A stretch of 64,000 nucleotides of DNA from JAHEDH01 sp963753285 (GCA_963753285.1 CAVWBT010000012.1:62001-126000); one strand, 5' to 3'; numbered from the stretch's first letter, positions 36,485 to 46,649 are shown. Made by a program: numbers and translations. Notes: a model not told the origin generated them from the letters alone.

Positions 36485-38872
36485 ATGAAGAAGCGGACAC
36501 CCGTTCAGCTGCCAGAGGAGATCTACCCGGACGACCCCTGGGTGCTGCTCGAAGACCAGTTCGCCCCGGATTTCCTCTATCTGACAGAGACGATCTTCGC
36601 ACTCACCAATGGCCGGCTCGGCGTGAGGGGCTCGTTGGACGAGGGCGACCCGCATCACATCATCGGCACCTACATCAATGGCTTCCACGAGACCTGGCCG
36701 ATCACGCACGCCGAGACCGCGTTCGGACTCGCCGAGGTCGGCCAGACCATGGTCACGATCCCGGACGGGACGCTGATCGAGATCACCGTCGACGGCGAGG
36801 CCTTTCATCTTCCGTCGGTCGACATCGTTCGATGCCGGCGGTGGCTCGACATCCAACGCGGCCTCCTGGAACGCGACGTTGCCTGGAAGACGGAGTCCGG
36901 TGTCACCGTCGAGCTCCGATTCCTGCGCTTCGTCTCGCTCGACATGGCCGATCTCATGGCCACCCGATTGGAGGTCACGGTCGACCGACCGGCCCACGTC
37001 CGTGTGGTGTCGCGGTTGCGCAACCGGCTCGACGAGTCGGTCGGTACGGGCCATCCCGACGATCCCCGGCTCGCCAAGCAGTTCAGCCAACGCGTGCTCG
37101 AGCCGAGAGCGGCCACCCTCGACGGTCTGCGGTTCGTCCAGGGCTGGATGACGTCTCACTCCAGGATGGGTCTGCTCTCGGGGATGGACCACCAGATCTC
37201 CGGACCGAAGCCAACGGTCTCACTCGACCGGTCTGCCATGAACTTCGGCTTCGAGTTCGAGTGGCAACTCACGCCGTACGCCGGGGTCACGATCGACAAG
37301 TTCGTGGCGGCATCGACCGATGGTGACTCGCCGGGACTCGAGGACCGGCAGGCGATCGGCGACCTTCTGGATCGGGCCAAGCACCGCGGGCTTCCCGGAC
37401 TGGCCGCCGATCACGAGCGGATCCTGGCGGCGTTCTGGGACGACAACGACATCGTGATCACGGGCGCCGATGTCGAGACCCAGCGGGCGATCCGCTGGAC
37501 CTTGTTCCAGCTCCACTCGAACTCGGCGTGCCTTCGAGACACGAGCATCCCTGCGAAGGGACTGACCGGCCACGCCTACGACGGGCACTACTTCTGGGAC
37601 ACCGAGATCTACATCCTGCCCTTCCTCATCTACACCAATCCCGCGGCGGCGCGACGGGTGCTTACGCACAGGTATTCGATGTTGGAGCACGCCCGGGCCC
37701 GTGCCAGGACCCTGTCACAAGAGGGCATCCTGTTTCCCTGGCGGACGATCAACGGCGAGGAGGCGTCCGCCTACTTCCTGGCGGGAACGGCCCAGTACCA
37801 CATCGATGCCGACATCGTCTACGCCATCCGGAAGTACGTGGAGGTGACCGGCGATCGTGAGTTCCTGTGGGACATGGGTGCGGAGATCGTCCTGGAGACC
37901 GCCAAGTTCTGGCACGATCTCGGCTTCTACCGCTCCGACCACTTCCACATCCACGGCGTCACCGGCCCCGACGAGTACACCGCTCTGGTCGACGACAACG
38001 CCTACACCAACGCCATGGCACGCATGAACCTCCGGTACGCCTTCGAAGTGGCATCGTCGATGTCGGCTGAGGTCCCGGAACGATGGGATGAGCTGCGAAC
38101 GAAGGTGGGAGTCGCCGATGGGGAGACCATCGATTGGCGGCTTGCGGCAGATGCGATGTACATCCCGCACGATCGCGATCTCGGCATCACCCCCCAGGAC
38201 GACGACTTCCTCGAGAAGGAAGCGTGGGATTTCGAGAACACGCCGGAGTCGAAGTATCCGCTCCTGCTGCACTTCCACCCGCTCACGATCTATCGGTTCC
38301 AGGTGCTCAAGCAGGCCGACGTCGTCCTCGCCGACTTCCTCCTCGGCGAGGAGTTCAACGACGACCTGAAACGAGCCAACTTCGACTTCTACGAACCGCT
38401 CACCACGGGCGACTCCTCGTTGAGTGCGTGCATCCAGGCGATCATGTCGGCAGAGCTGGGGTACGACGCGGCCGCGATGCGCCACTTCCACCACGCGCTG
38501 TACATGGATCTGGGTGACATCGCCGGAAACACCACCGATGGCGTTCACATGGCGTCGGCGGGCGGCGTCTGGATGGCGCTGGTGTACGGATTCGCGGGCA
38601 TGCGAGACGTCCGCGGCACGATCTCGTTCACGCCGAGGATGCCGAGGGAATGGTCAGAGATGCACTTCAAGCTGCAGGTGCGGAACGCCCGACTCTCGGT
38701 CCGGCTGAGTCACGAATCGATATCGCTCGTCACGTCCGAGCCGATCGATGTCGTCATCGAGGGAGAGACCCACATGGTGGCTCCGGGTGGAGGCACCGTC
38801 GTCCACTACGGAGATCGAGGAGCGACCGTGAGTCGGAGCACGAAATCCTCGGAATCGAACACGAGTCGGTAG
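36485..38872 (+). CDS. Glycoside hydrolase family 65 (disaccharide phosphorylase-like)
   Basis: 795 aa, full length. N-terminal beta-sandwich (LTNGRLGVRGSLDEGDPHHI), then an (alpha/alpha)6 barrel with YDGHYFWDTEIYILPFLIYT and the general-acid Glu in HGVTGPDEYTALVDDNAYTN. The anion-binding region TDGVHMASAGGVWMALVYGF matches the phosphorylases. Family members split maltose, trehalose, kojibiose or nigerose with phosphate; which one is used here cannot be decided. Its last 67 bp overlap the convergent membrane-protein gene. Confidence 0.9.
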   Translation: MKKRTPVQLPEEIYPDDPWVLLEDQFAPDFLYLTETIFALTNGRLGVRGSLDEGDPHHIIGTYINGFHETWPITHAETAFGLAEVGQTMVTIPDGTLIEITVDGEAFHLPSVDIVRCRRWLDIQRGLLERDVAWKTESGVTVELRFLRFVSLDMADLMATRLEVTVDRPAHVRVVSRLRNRLDESVGTGHPDDPRLAKQFSQRVLEPRAATLDGLRFVQGWMTSHSRMGLLSGMDHQISGPKPTVSLDRSAMNFGFEFEWQLTPYAGVTIDKFVAASTDGDSPGLEDRQAIGDLLDRAKHRGLPGLAADHERILAAFWDDNDIVITGADVETQRAIRWTLFQLHSNSACLRDTSIPAKGLTGHAYDGHYFWDTEIYILPFLIYTNPAAARRVLTHRYSMLEHARARARTLSQEGILFPWRTINGEEASAYFLAGTAQYHIDADIVYAIRKYVEVTGDREFLWDMGAEIVLETAKFWHDLGFYRSDHFHIHGVTGPDEYTALVDDNAYTNAMARMNLRYAFEVASSMSAEVPERWDELRTKVGVADGETIDWRLAADAMYIPHDRDLGITPQDDDFLEKEAWDFENTPESKYPLLLHFHPLTIYRFQVLKQADVVLADFLLGEEFNDDLKRANFDFYEPLTTGDSSLSACIQAIMSAELGYDAAAMRHFHHALYMDLGDIAGNTTDGVHMASAGGVWMALVYGFAGMRDVRGTISFTPRMPREWSEMHFKLQVRNARLSVRLSHESISLVTSEPIDVVIEGETHMVAPGGGTVVHYGDRGATVSRSTKSSESNTSR

Positions 38873-40149
38873 TCGACGCCGTTGCGGGTGGCCGTCCCGT
38901 CGAGTCCTCCGAGTTCCGGATCCCTGACGTTCAACCCCATCTCGCCGAGCACGGCCGCCCGCTCGCTCGGCTCGAGCGTCGGATCGGCCACGGCGATGGC
39001 GAGTCCGAGCGCCTGGATACCGAGTTGGTCGGACGAGGACGGTCCCGTCGGGTCGATCTCGAGGGTGTAAGCGCCGATGCCGCCGCTCTGCCCAATCCCG
39101 AGCATGGCGATGTACGAGGTGAATCCGACCTCGAAGTCGCCGGCCGGCAACGAGGAACGGAAACGAAGACTGGGTGAGACCCGGGCGGCGGTCTCGTTCC
39201 AGCGTTCGACGAACCCTTCAGAGGTCAGATCGAACGCGAGCGGCTCGACTGCGACCGTAGGTTCGACGACGGTCGGTTCGGTGGTCGCAGGAGTGGTTTC
39301 CCGTGGCGCGGTCACCGGGACGGTCGTCTGCGAGACCGTGGCCGGGCTCGCCTCGTCGTCGGAGCCGCTGAAGAAGTCGATGACGATGGGAACGGCGAAT
39401 GCGAGTGCCGCCAGAACGGCGACGACGACCACCCCGGTCGCGACCTTCTTCAGCTTCGCCTTGTCCAACGACAACGACCGTGCGCTCCGCAGCGACCGCG
39501 AGGTTTCGATGACCTGATCGGCGAGCGTGTCCTCTTCGAGTTCCTCGTCGAAGTGGATCACGTGTCGATCGGTGTGGCCCTCTCCATCCCCGGGATGGCT
39601 GTAGCCATCATCGCCTGGGATCATGAAGCCGGGCGAGGACGTGCGCACCCCATCGAGGTCGGAATCCTCGGACGCCTCAGACTCTGCCGCCTGCGCCTCC
39701 TGACGCTCACGAAATCCGCTCATCGCGGCGGCGAGTCGCTCACGCGAGGACGGGCCGAACCCGGCGGCGGGCTCGTCGTCCGCACCCGTCGGATCCGGTG
39801 CTTCCTGGTCTGCAACATCCCGATCCGGGTCGGCGTCGAGGAAGCTCGGCACCAGCGAGACGGGCCGAGCGGCAGGCGCTTCGACCGGCTCATCGACCTC
39901 AGCGAGCATGCCGTCCACTGCTTCGGCGAATGCCTCGACATCGGCGGGATAGAACGTCACCACATCGTCGGCAACGGACAGCTCGTAGCCGCCCGCCGTG
40001 TTGCGCTCGAAGTGGATGGAGTCGCGATCCCAGAGTCCGATCTCGGCGAACGGGGTCGCCAACCGGATCTTCTCAGACGCTATCTGGAGGTCGACATCGA
40101 CCTCGTCACCTTCCACGAGCACGATGCGCCCGGGGAATGTTCCGCTCAT
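38806..40149 (-). CDS. Single-pass membrane protein, unknown family (paralogue A)
   Basis: 447 aa, not recognised. Order: an N-terminal ~80-residue beta-rich domain (FPGRIVLVEGDEVDVDLQI, SVADDVVTFYPADVEAFAEAV), a long acidic linker, one TM helix (238-260), a Thr/Pro-rich linker and an extracytoplasmic ~140-residue domain ending with LGEMGLNVRDPELGGLDG and TRNGVDYRL. The same two end domains and the same topology recur in the gene at 41018-41977. The two genes flank a lytic transglycosylase on the same strand. A transmembrane sensor or scaffold in the cell envelope is inferred. Confidence 0.7.
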   Translation of the reverse strand: MSGTFPGRIVLVEGDEVDVDLQIASEKIRLATPFAEIGLWDRDSIHFERNTAGGYELSVADDVVTFYPADVEAFAEAVDGMLAEVDEPVEAPAARPVSLVPSFLDADPDRDVADQEAPDPTGADDEPAAGFGPSSRERLAAAMSGFRERQEAQAAESEASEDSDLDGVRTSSPGFMIPGDDGYSHPGDGEGHTDRHVIHFDEELEEDTLADQVIETSRSLRSARSLSLDKAKLKKVATGVVVVAVLAALAFAVPIVIDFFSGSDDEASPATVSQTTVPVTAPRETTPATTEPTVVEPTVAVEPLAFDLTSEGFVERWNETAARVSPSLRFRSSLPAGDFEVGFTSYIAMLGIGQSGGIGAYTLEIDPTGPSSSDQLGIQALGLAIAVADPTLEPSERAAVLGEMGLNVRDPELGGLDGTATRNGVDYRLVFDSEDFVLRLTVAPRSP

Positions 40150-40246
40150 CTCTCGCCGTTTCTCGAGTGGATGCATGACAGAGTATGTCGGCCGCAGAAC
40201 GAAACATCTTGAATGCCGAAGGGAAAATGGGCCGATCGGACCGGAC

Positions 40247-40897
40247 TCAACCCCAACAATGGCGGCTCGGATTCCAGTGCGACCAACCCCCGCCCTCGTA
40301 CACGAGCCAGGCGGCGACGGCGACATTCGCCGTGGGGTCGAAGATGTCTGTGCCCGGAAGACCCGCCTTCACGCTCCGCTCCTCCCAGAACCGCCCGAGA
40401 TGCTGGAACAGCCCGCTGGCCGATGAACGAGGGTTCTTGGCGTTCGGGTCACCGGAGGACTCACAGCTGATCACCGCTAGCGCCCGGGCCACGTCCTTCG
40501 GGGCGAAGTGGGCCTCGACGAGCGGGCGCCACACCTCGACGTCACGCGGAGCGAGCTTTCTGGCAGCTTGGGCCGGCGGTTGGGCCTGGACGCCGCGCTT
40601 GGCGACGGCGAGCTCTTCGGGTTCGGATTCGGGGAACTCGAGGCCTCCGGCAACGACTGTCGGCGCACACTCGGCGCCGCGTCGCGGGATGGCACATCCA
40701 GGGGGCAGGGTGGCGGTCGTGGTGGTCGTCGTCCCGACGACCGCCGAGAATCCGTCGGCCAGCGCAAACGAGGCGTGCGCGGGGTGAACCGAGACCGTCT
40801 CGAGATCGGTTGTCACCGGTGACGTCCAGGCACCACCGACGAACATGAGGGACGCCAGGATGCCGAGCCCGGCGAGATATGACGCGAATGCGCGCAC
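40247..40897 (-). CDS. Secreted lytic transglycosylase-like protein
   Basis: 216 aa. N-terminal signal/anchor (residues 4-24), a variable Thr-containing middle, and a C-terminal SLT/lysozyme-like domain: VISCESSGDPNAKNPRSSAS gives the catalytic Glu, followed by GLFQHLGRFWEER and VAAWLVYEGGGWSHW. It would cut glycan strands outside the membrane. GGAGG precedes the ATG by about 10 bp. It sits between two paralogous membrane proteins transcribed in the same direction. Confidence 0.85.
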   Translation of the reverse strand: MRAFASYLAGLGILASLMFVGGAWTSPVTTDLETVSVHPAHASFALADGFSAVVGTTTTTTATLPPGCAIPRRGAECAPTVVAGGLEFPESEPEELAVAKRGVQAQPPAQAARKLAPRDVEVWRPLVEAHFAPKDVARALAVISCESSGDPNAKNPRSSASGLFQHLGRFWEERSVKAGLPGTDIFDPTANVAVAAWLVYEGGGWSHWNPSRHCWG

Positions 40898-41017
40898 GGA
40901 TGACCTCCGCAGGGTTGGGGGATGTGCAGCGGATTTCGCTGCGGTAGCCCGATGGTTGGGCTTCGGTGCGCTTCACCGTATTCAGTCACGCTCTCATTTG
41001 CAAGCGCAGTGGAGGCG

Positions 41018-41977
41018 TCAGGCCTCGGGGGCGATCGTCAACAGGACCGAAGAGAACGATTCGAAGTACTTCATCGTGTATCGAATGCCGTTGCGATTGG
41101 TCTCACCGTCGAGTCCACCCAACTGAGGGAACCGAACGTCCAGCCCCATCTCGGCCAGGATCTCCCGGCGATCGGTATCGGTCAGACTCGGATCGGCGAC
41201 CGTGAGCGCGATCCCCCAGGTTGCGATCGTTGCCTGGTCGCTGTCGGTGTCCCCCGAGGGATCTGCCACCACCACCAGGGATCGCACGTCACCCTCGTCA
41301 TCGGTCGTGCCCTGCAGCGAGATCAACGGCGCGATCTGCGTGTCGAACGAACCGCGCGGCAGGGCATCACGAATCAACAGTTGAGAACCGAAGTCACGCG
41401 CCACCCGATTCCACTCGACGACGAGCAACGACGGATCGAGATCGAAGGCGCTCGTCGGCGGTACCGCCGCGCTCGGCGAGGTCCCCTCGAGGGAGACCGC
41501 AGTGGTCGACACCGGCTCATCAGCGAAGACGGCATTCACCAATTGCACGCCGGCGAACACCAGGACGACCACCACGGCGAGCACCCCGAGGATCGGGGAC
41601 TTCAGGACAGACAGGTCGATCGGGACCCGTGATTTCGTGGCGGGTTCCTCTTCGTCCTGATCCGCAGCGGGAGCGTCGACGCCCCGGACGACGTTGATCC
41701 GATCGGCGAGGCTCGACGCCCTGAATCGCTGGGCAGCAACGATGGCGAACTGCCTGGTGTCGTCGGGTTCGAACGAGACCACCTCGCCATCGACGCTGAT
41801 CCGATAGGTGGACGCGTCCAACTTGGAGACGCGGCAGTACTTGATCGGCCACGTCCCGATCAGGACGCTGTCTGCGCGCAGCGTCAACGCGTCGGGCGAT
41901 ATCTCCAGGTCCACCGCCACGACATCCTGTTCGGGAAGCGTGAGCTTCCCGGAAAAGCGGTCGGCCACGACGATCAC
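41018..41977 (-). CDS. Single-pass membrane protein, unknown family (paralogue B)
   Basis: 319 aa. Same build as the gene at 38806-40149 but with a shorter linker: N-terminal beta-rich domain (FSGKLTLPEQDVVAVDLEI, SVDGEVVSFEPDDTRQFAIV), TM helix 127-149, Thr/Ser linker, and C-terminal domain (SAFDLDPSLLVVEWNRVAR, LAEMGLDVRFPQLGGLDG, TNRNGIRYTMKY). Start is GTG 41977, preceded by GAGGTGAGG. First gene of the three-gene module. Function unknown; inside-out N-terminus and an external C-terminus are predicted. Confidence 0.7.
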   Translation of the reverse strand: MIVVADRFSGKLTLPEQDVVAVDLEISPDALTLRADSVLIGTWPIKYCRVSKLDASTYRISVDGEVVSFEPDDTRQFAIVAAQRFRASSLADRINVVRGVDAPAADQDEEEPATKSRVPIDLSVLKSPILGVLAVVVVLVFAGVQLVNAVFADEPVSTTAVSLEGTSPSAAVPPTSAFDLDPSLLVVEWNRVARDFGSQLLIRDALPRGSFDTQIAPLISLQGTTDDEGDVRSLVVVADPSGDTDSDQATIATWGIALTVADPSLTDTDRREILAEMGLDVRFPQLGGLDGETNRNGIRYTMKYFESFSSVLLTIAPEA

Positions 41978-42087
41978 GGTACCTCACCTCAGGGGGGTTG
42001 TTCCACCATTGGTCACGGGCCGGAAGACTCATACGGCCCGCCGGCCGGTGATTTCACGGGGGACACGGGACCGGCGACAATGCCCCG

Positions 42088-43540
42088 ATGTCCTCAAGGT
42101 TCGCCGGCGCATTGGTGTTCTTCACGTCGTCCGCCGTGCTGGTGCTCGAGATCCTGGCGGGACGGTTGTTGGCGCCGTATGCGGGGGTCACACTCGAGAC
42201 GTTCACGGCGATCATCGGCGTGGTACTCGCCGGGATCGCCTTCGGCACGTGGATCGGCGGAAGGTACGCCGATCGCACCGCATCGCCGGTGACGCTGGTC
42301 GGCCCGGTGCTGATCCTCAGCGGAGCACTCGCGGCCTCGACGGTTCCCCTGGCCCGCCTCCTGGGGCCGTCAATGGGAACCGAGGGCATCGCCGGTCTGA
42401 TCGCCCTGACGGCGATTGCCATCCTCCCGGCGACGGCGGTCCTCTCGGCGACACCTCCGATCATCGTCAAGATCATCCTCGACGACCTCGGCAGCACGGG
42501 AGCCACGGTCGGCAGGATCTCGGCGCTCGGCACGGCAGGTGCACTGTTCGGGACGTTCACGAGCGGATTCGTCCTCGTAGCCGCCCTCCCCACGTCCGTG
42601 ACGGTCCTCGCAGTCGCCCTCGCAACCGCACTCGTCGGCCTCGGTCTGTGGTTGCGCCACCGGCCCGAGAGCCAGGTGCTGGGCAGCGTCGCCATGATCG
42701 GGCTCCTGGCGGGTTCGATCCTGACTGCGGCCGTGCAGAGCCCTTGTGAGGTCGAAACGGCGTACTTCTGCGCCTCGGAGGTCACCGACCCCGACAACCC
42801 GGATGCGTCGTTCCTCCTGCTCGACACGGTGACCCACGCCTACGTGGACAAAGTCGACCCGACCAATCTGCGTTTCTCGTCGATTCGGATGTTCGCGTCT
42901 GCCATCGAGGCCATGACGGACGGGCCGGTCGACGCACTCCACGTAGGGGGCGGCGGATTCTCGCTCCCCACGTGGCTGGCCGCGACCAGGCCGGACTCGA
43001 AGAACGTGGTTCTCGAGCTGGACGGGACGCTCGTGGAATTCGTCGAAGAACGTTTCGAGCCGGCTCCGGTCGAGCGAACCATCGTCGGCGATGCCCGTGT
43101 GTCACTCGAGCAGGCGGGCGCCGACTTCGACGTCGTGATCGGCGACGCCTTCGGGGGGCTCGCCGTCCCGTGGCATCTCACGACGGCCGAGTTCCTCGGG
43201 GAGATCTCCGGGACGCTCTGGCCGACGACGGCTTCTACGTCATGAATCTCATCGATCACGGGGAATTCGATTTCCTCCGCGCCGAGCTCGCCACGGCGTC
43301 GACGCGTGTTCCCTCACGTCGGCGTCGTCACCGTGCCGCAGCGATTCGATGTTGGAGGCAACTTCATGCTCGTCGGGTCGAAGCGTGCCGATCTCCGGGG
43401 ATCGCATCGTTGCGGAAGCGGCGTCACTGGATCTCGACGTCACTGCTCTGACCGGCACGGATCTCGACGAGTTCGTCGGCGAAGCAACGATCCTGACAGA
43501 CGACTTCGCTCCCGTGGATCAATTCCTCGCCACATCGTGA
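42088..43540 (+). pseudogene. Fused membrane / spermidine synthase-like protein, three frameshifts
   Basis: N-terminal half has about seven helices (LVLEILAGRLLAPYAGVTLE, GIAFGTWIGGRYADR). The C-terminal half is a spermidine-synthase-like methyltransferase fold (DALHVGGGGFSLPTWLA, VVLELDGTLVEFVEERF, DFDVVIGDAFGG). The first frame stops at 43245. Conserved sequence continues as LADDGFYVMNLIDHGEFDF (shift near 43213-43222), then VFPHVGVVTVPQRFDVGGNF (near 43303-43306), then PISGDRIVAEAASLDLDV (near 43381-43398), ending at 43540. Such proteins are common in Actinobacteria and are rarely true polyamine enzymes. Confidence 0.75.
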
Positions 43541-43733
43541 CCTCCTGATCCCCGAGATCGCGCAACGGCGCCCCTCCACGGATCGGGAGAACGGGCTGCG
43601 GACATGGCGTCGTGAATGTGACGAGTGCCGGTTCGCGCTCCCGTTGGTGATGGTGTGTGGCGGCTGAAGATCCGTGTCGACAAGATCGCCGGCCTGATGG
43701 TTTAGTTGGGTAGAAGGTCAATCTGGGAGAGCC

Positions 43734-44207
43734 ATGCCTCGACCGGAGGGGATTCGTTCCCCCGAGTTCACCCGGTTCGTCAAGGAAGTGGAGCCTCGCT
43801 TGTCGCATGCGTTCTTTGCGGCGTACGGGCCGGAAGTCGGCGCCGATGTGACGGCAGAGTCGTTGGCATACGCCTGGGAGCACTGGCCTCGGCTGCGGGC
43901 GATGGAGAACCCGGCCGGATATCTGTATCGAGTGGGGCAGAGCAAGGCCCGGTGGTATCACCGACCCCGTGTCTGTTTCCCTCAGCCGGCGCGGACGGCG
44001 GTTCCCGACGTCGAGCCGAAACTCCCCGAGGCGTTGCGGCGATTGACCCCGAATCAGCGGATTGCGGTGGTGTTGGTGCATGGGATGGAGTGGACGGAGG
44101 AGGAGGTCGCCGACCTGATCGGCCGCTCGCGTTCGACAGTCCGCACCCATCTCGAGCGTGGACTGGCTCGCTTGCGCCAGGATTTGGAGGTGACGGTCGA
44201 TGCCTGA
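43734..44207 (+). CDS. ECF-type RNA polymerase sigma factor
   Basis: 157 aa. A weak sigma-70 region 2 (AYAWEHWPRLRAMENPAGYLYR) is followed by a clear region 4: LPEALRRLTPNQRIAVVLVHGMEWTEEEVADLIGRSRSTVRTHLERGLARLR. GGGAGA precedes the ATG. The stop overlaps by 8 nt the start of a membrane protein gene that probably encodes its anti-sigma partner. Confidence 0.85.
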   Translation: MPRPEGIRSPEFTRFVKEVEPRLSHAFFAAYGPEVGADVTAESLAYAWEHWPRLRAMENPAGYLYRVGQSKARWYHRPRVCFPQPARTAVPDVEPKLPEALRRLTPNQRIAVVLVHGMEWTEEEVADLIGRSRSTVRTHLERGLARLRQDLEVTVDA

Positions 44208-45547
44208 CCTGGATTCACAGCTTCGCGACTACGTCGCGTCGAACATCAAGCGAGTCGACATCGACGATGTTGCTGCTGCCGCGTCTGCCGGACGGACTGC
44301 TCGTACGATGCCGACCCTGCGACGTCCCGTGTGGGTGGCCAGGCAGCGCGCTGCTCGCGGTCCTGCTGATCGGCGTACCCCTCCTGTTCGTCGGTGGCGG
44401 TGATTCCACGATCGTGGACCAGACACCAGCGACAGCACCCGCGACCACGGTGGCACCACCGACAACGCAACCGGCCCCGGCCACAGTGTCAACGGCTGAT
44501 GCGGCCGATCCCGTCACACAGGGTCAGTGGTCTTCGGTTCTGGCCACGACGGTTGCAGGCACGGCTCCACCGGCGGCTGTCTGTCCTCCAGGCACCAACC
44601 CGAATACGCCGGGACCGATCGACCAGGCTCGTCCGGGCGAGGGGCCGTGGAGCAACCAGGCCGCGGTGTTCGATTCCCGTGCCGGGAGGATCGTCTTCAT
44701 CGACGAGGACGGTGAAACGTGGACGTTCGACGTGTGTGCGAACATCTGGCAGGAGATGGACCCGACATTCGTTCCGGACTACGCCCATCTCGGCGAGAGT
44801 CAACTCGTCTACGACATCGACTCCGACCGCACGATCGCCTTCGGACCCCGAAACGTCTACGCCTACGACGCTGCGACCAATACGTGGACGCGTCGAGGCT
44901 CTCCCGTCGGTCGCGCACTGAAAGACGCCTGGCTGGGATCCGTCTACGACCCGATCTCGGGGCTCGTCCTGGTCCAGTTCGACGATGGAATGCTTGCCGC
45001 CTACGACGTTGACACCGACACCTGGACCGAGATCGGCGTCGTCAGCGAGCCGCGCGAGATCACCAGCGAAGGTCAGACCACGACGAGCGGACCGCCATTC
45101 CTCGTCGGCTATGTGTCCGAAACCGACCGCCTGGCATTCCTCGCGTTCAATGACGCTCCGTTCCAGGGCTCAGGCGAGCTGGTCGATCCCCGAACCGGTG
45201 AATCCACCGGGCTGGCCGACCCTCCCACTGGCGTGAGAGGGGGCTTCGGCTCGTTCCAGTACACCACCGGAGGCGATACTGCATACCCCTCGACGGAACA
45301 GGGTGTGTGCAGGCTCGACCCCACCACGCTCGACTGGGACTGTGGAGGTGGCTCGCCCTTGCCCCCCGGAGTTTCAGCGATGGTCTACGACCCGATCAAC
45401 GCGCGCATCGTCGTGATCAACAACTCGTGTTGCGCGTGGCCGGGCAACAGCGTGTCCGACAATGTGTTGGCCATCGATGTCGACACCGGTGAACGAACCG
45501 AGCTCCTCGCAACCGCAAACACACGAATAGAAACGGACGGTTCCTGA
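44200..45547 (+). CDS. Putative anti-sigma membrane protein with external Kelch-like propeller (one frameshift)
   Basis: The start at 44200 gives a ~47-residue cytoplasmic head (MPDLDSQLRDYVASNIKRVD...). A net +1 change near 44338-44344 then moves into the frame encoding the TM helix (ALLAVLLIGVPLLFVGG) and a Thr-rich linker. Beyond the membrane are propeller-like repeats such as AAVFDSRAGRIVFIDEDGETW, QLVYDIDSDRTIAFGPRNVY and SVYDPISGLVLVQFDDGML. Without the shift it would be a ~448-aa protein: small inside domain, one helix, large outside sensor. Placement next to an ECF sigma suggests control of that sigma (inference). Confidence 0.65.
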
Positions 45548-45575
45548 AGCCTGAGCTCGACTGCGCCGTTGCTGT

Positions 45576-46592
45576 TCAGACCAGGCCGGCCATCGTCTCG
45601 AGCAGCTGCGGTGGACCGGAGATGGCCAGGGTCGTGACCACCGACTCGTTCCACTTCTCCAACTCGTCTCGGATCCGCCCGACCGGCCCGATCAGGGCCA
45701 CGTCGGACACCATCTCGACGGGGATGGCGGCGGCCGCCTCCTCCTTGCGTCCGTCGAGATAGAGGGCCTGAACCCGACCACACACGGACTCCCACCCCAT
45801 CCGGGCGAGCACGTCGTAGTGGAAGTTCGCTCCCTTCGCCCCCATGCCCCCGACGTAGAGCGCCAGCAAGGGCCTCACCCGGTCGGCGGCACGCTCGACG
45901 TCGTCGTCGATGACCACCGGCGCCGGGCACACGACCTCGAATCCTTCCGCCGTCTTCCCGGCCCGCTCGAATCCTTCCGACAGCGCATTCCGATAGAAGT
46001 CGTCGGACTTCGGGGAGAACCAGAACGGGAGCCATCCGTCACACAATTCGGCCGCCAGCGAGACGTTCTTCGGACCTTCGGCTGCGAGGTAGATCGGGAG
46101 GTCGGGTCGGAGCGGGTGGATGGTCGACTTGAGCGGCTTGCCGAGGCCGGTTCCGCCGTCGAGAGGGAGCCGATAGTGGGCACCTTCGGAGGTGACCGGA
46201 CCCTCCCGCCTGATCACCGACCTCACGATCTCGACGTACTCGCGCGTGCGGGCGAGGGGCCTGGCATAGGGCCGGCCGTACCACCCTTCGACGACCTGAG
46301 GGCCGGAGACGCCCAGCCCGAGGATGAACCGGCCACCGCTCAGATGGTCCATCGTCATGGCGGCCATTGCCGCTGCCGTGGGCGTCCTTGCCGACATCTG
46401 CATGATCCCGGTACCGAGCTTGATCCGCTCGGTCGCACTCCCCCACCATGCCAGCGGCGTCAGGGCGTCGGAGCCGTACGCCTCGGCGGTCCAGACGGAG
46501 TCGAAGCCGAGCCGCTCGGCGAGCTTCACGAGCTCGAGCGCACCTTCGGGCGGGCCCGCTCCCCAGTATCCGATGCTCAATCCGAGTTTCAC
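45576..46592 (-). CDS. LLM class F420-dependent oxidoreductase
   Basis: 338 aa luciferase-like TIM barrel. LGLSIGYWGAGPPEGALELV, AERLGFDSVWTAEAYGSDAL, LGTGIMQMSARTPTAAAMAA and LSGGRFILGLGVSGPQVVEG are hallmarks of the F420-dependent LLM group of Actinobacteria. Substrate unknown; a hydride transfer with F420H2 is expected. Start GTG 46592 is chosen from homology. Confidence 0.92.
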   Translation of the reverse strand: MKLGLSIGYWGAGPPEGALELVKLAERLGFDSVWTAEAYGSDALTPLAWWGSATERIKLGTGIMQMSARTPTAAAMAAMTMDHLSGGRFILGLGVSGPQVVEGWYGRPYARPLARTREYVEIVRSVIRREGPVTSEGAHYRLPLDGGTGLGKPLKSTIHPLRPDLPIYLAAEGPKNVSLAAELCDGWLPFWFSPKSDDFYRNALSEGFERAGKTAEGFEVVCPAPVVIDDDVERAADRVRPLLALYVGGMGAKGANFHYDVLARMGWESVCGRVQALYLDGRKEEAAAAIPVEMVSDVALIGPVGRIRDELEKWNESVVTTLAISGPPQLLETMAGLV

Positions 46593-46628
46593 GATGCTGC
46601 CGACTCTATCGGTGACCGCAACCCGACA

Positions 46629-46649
46629 TGCGATGTGCGATCTGCGTTG
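46629..46649. repeat. Degenerate heptanucleotide repeat, three copies
   Basis: TGCGATG, TGCGATC and TGCGTTG in tandem, in the 255-bp gap between the divergent LLM oxidoreductase and acyl-CoA synthetase genes. I saw nothing else definite in that gap. Confidence 0.5.

Noticed and set aside
42088..45547. Programmed ribosomal frameshifting in the split genes
   Set aside because: No slippery heptamer with a downstream structure was seen, and the unrelated genes share only a +1 bias in short G or C runs.
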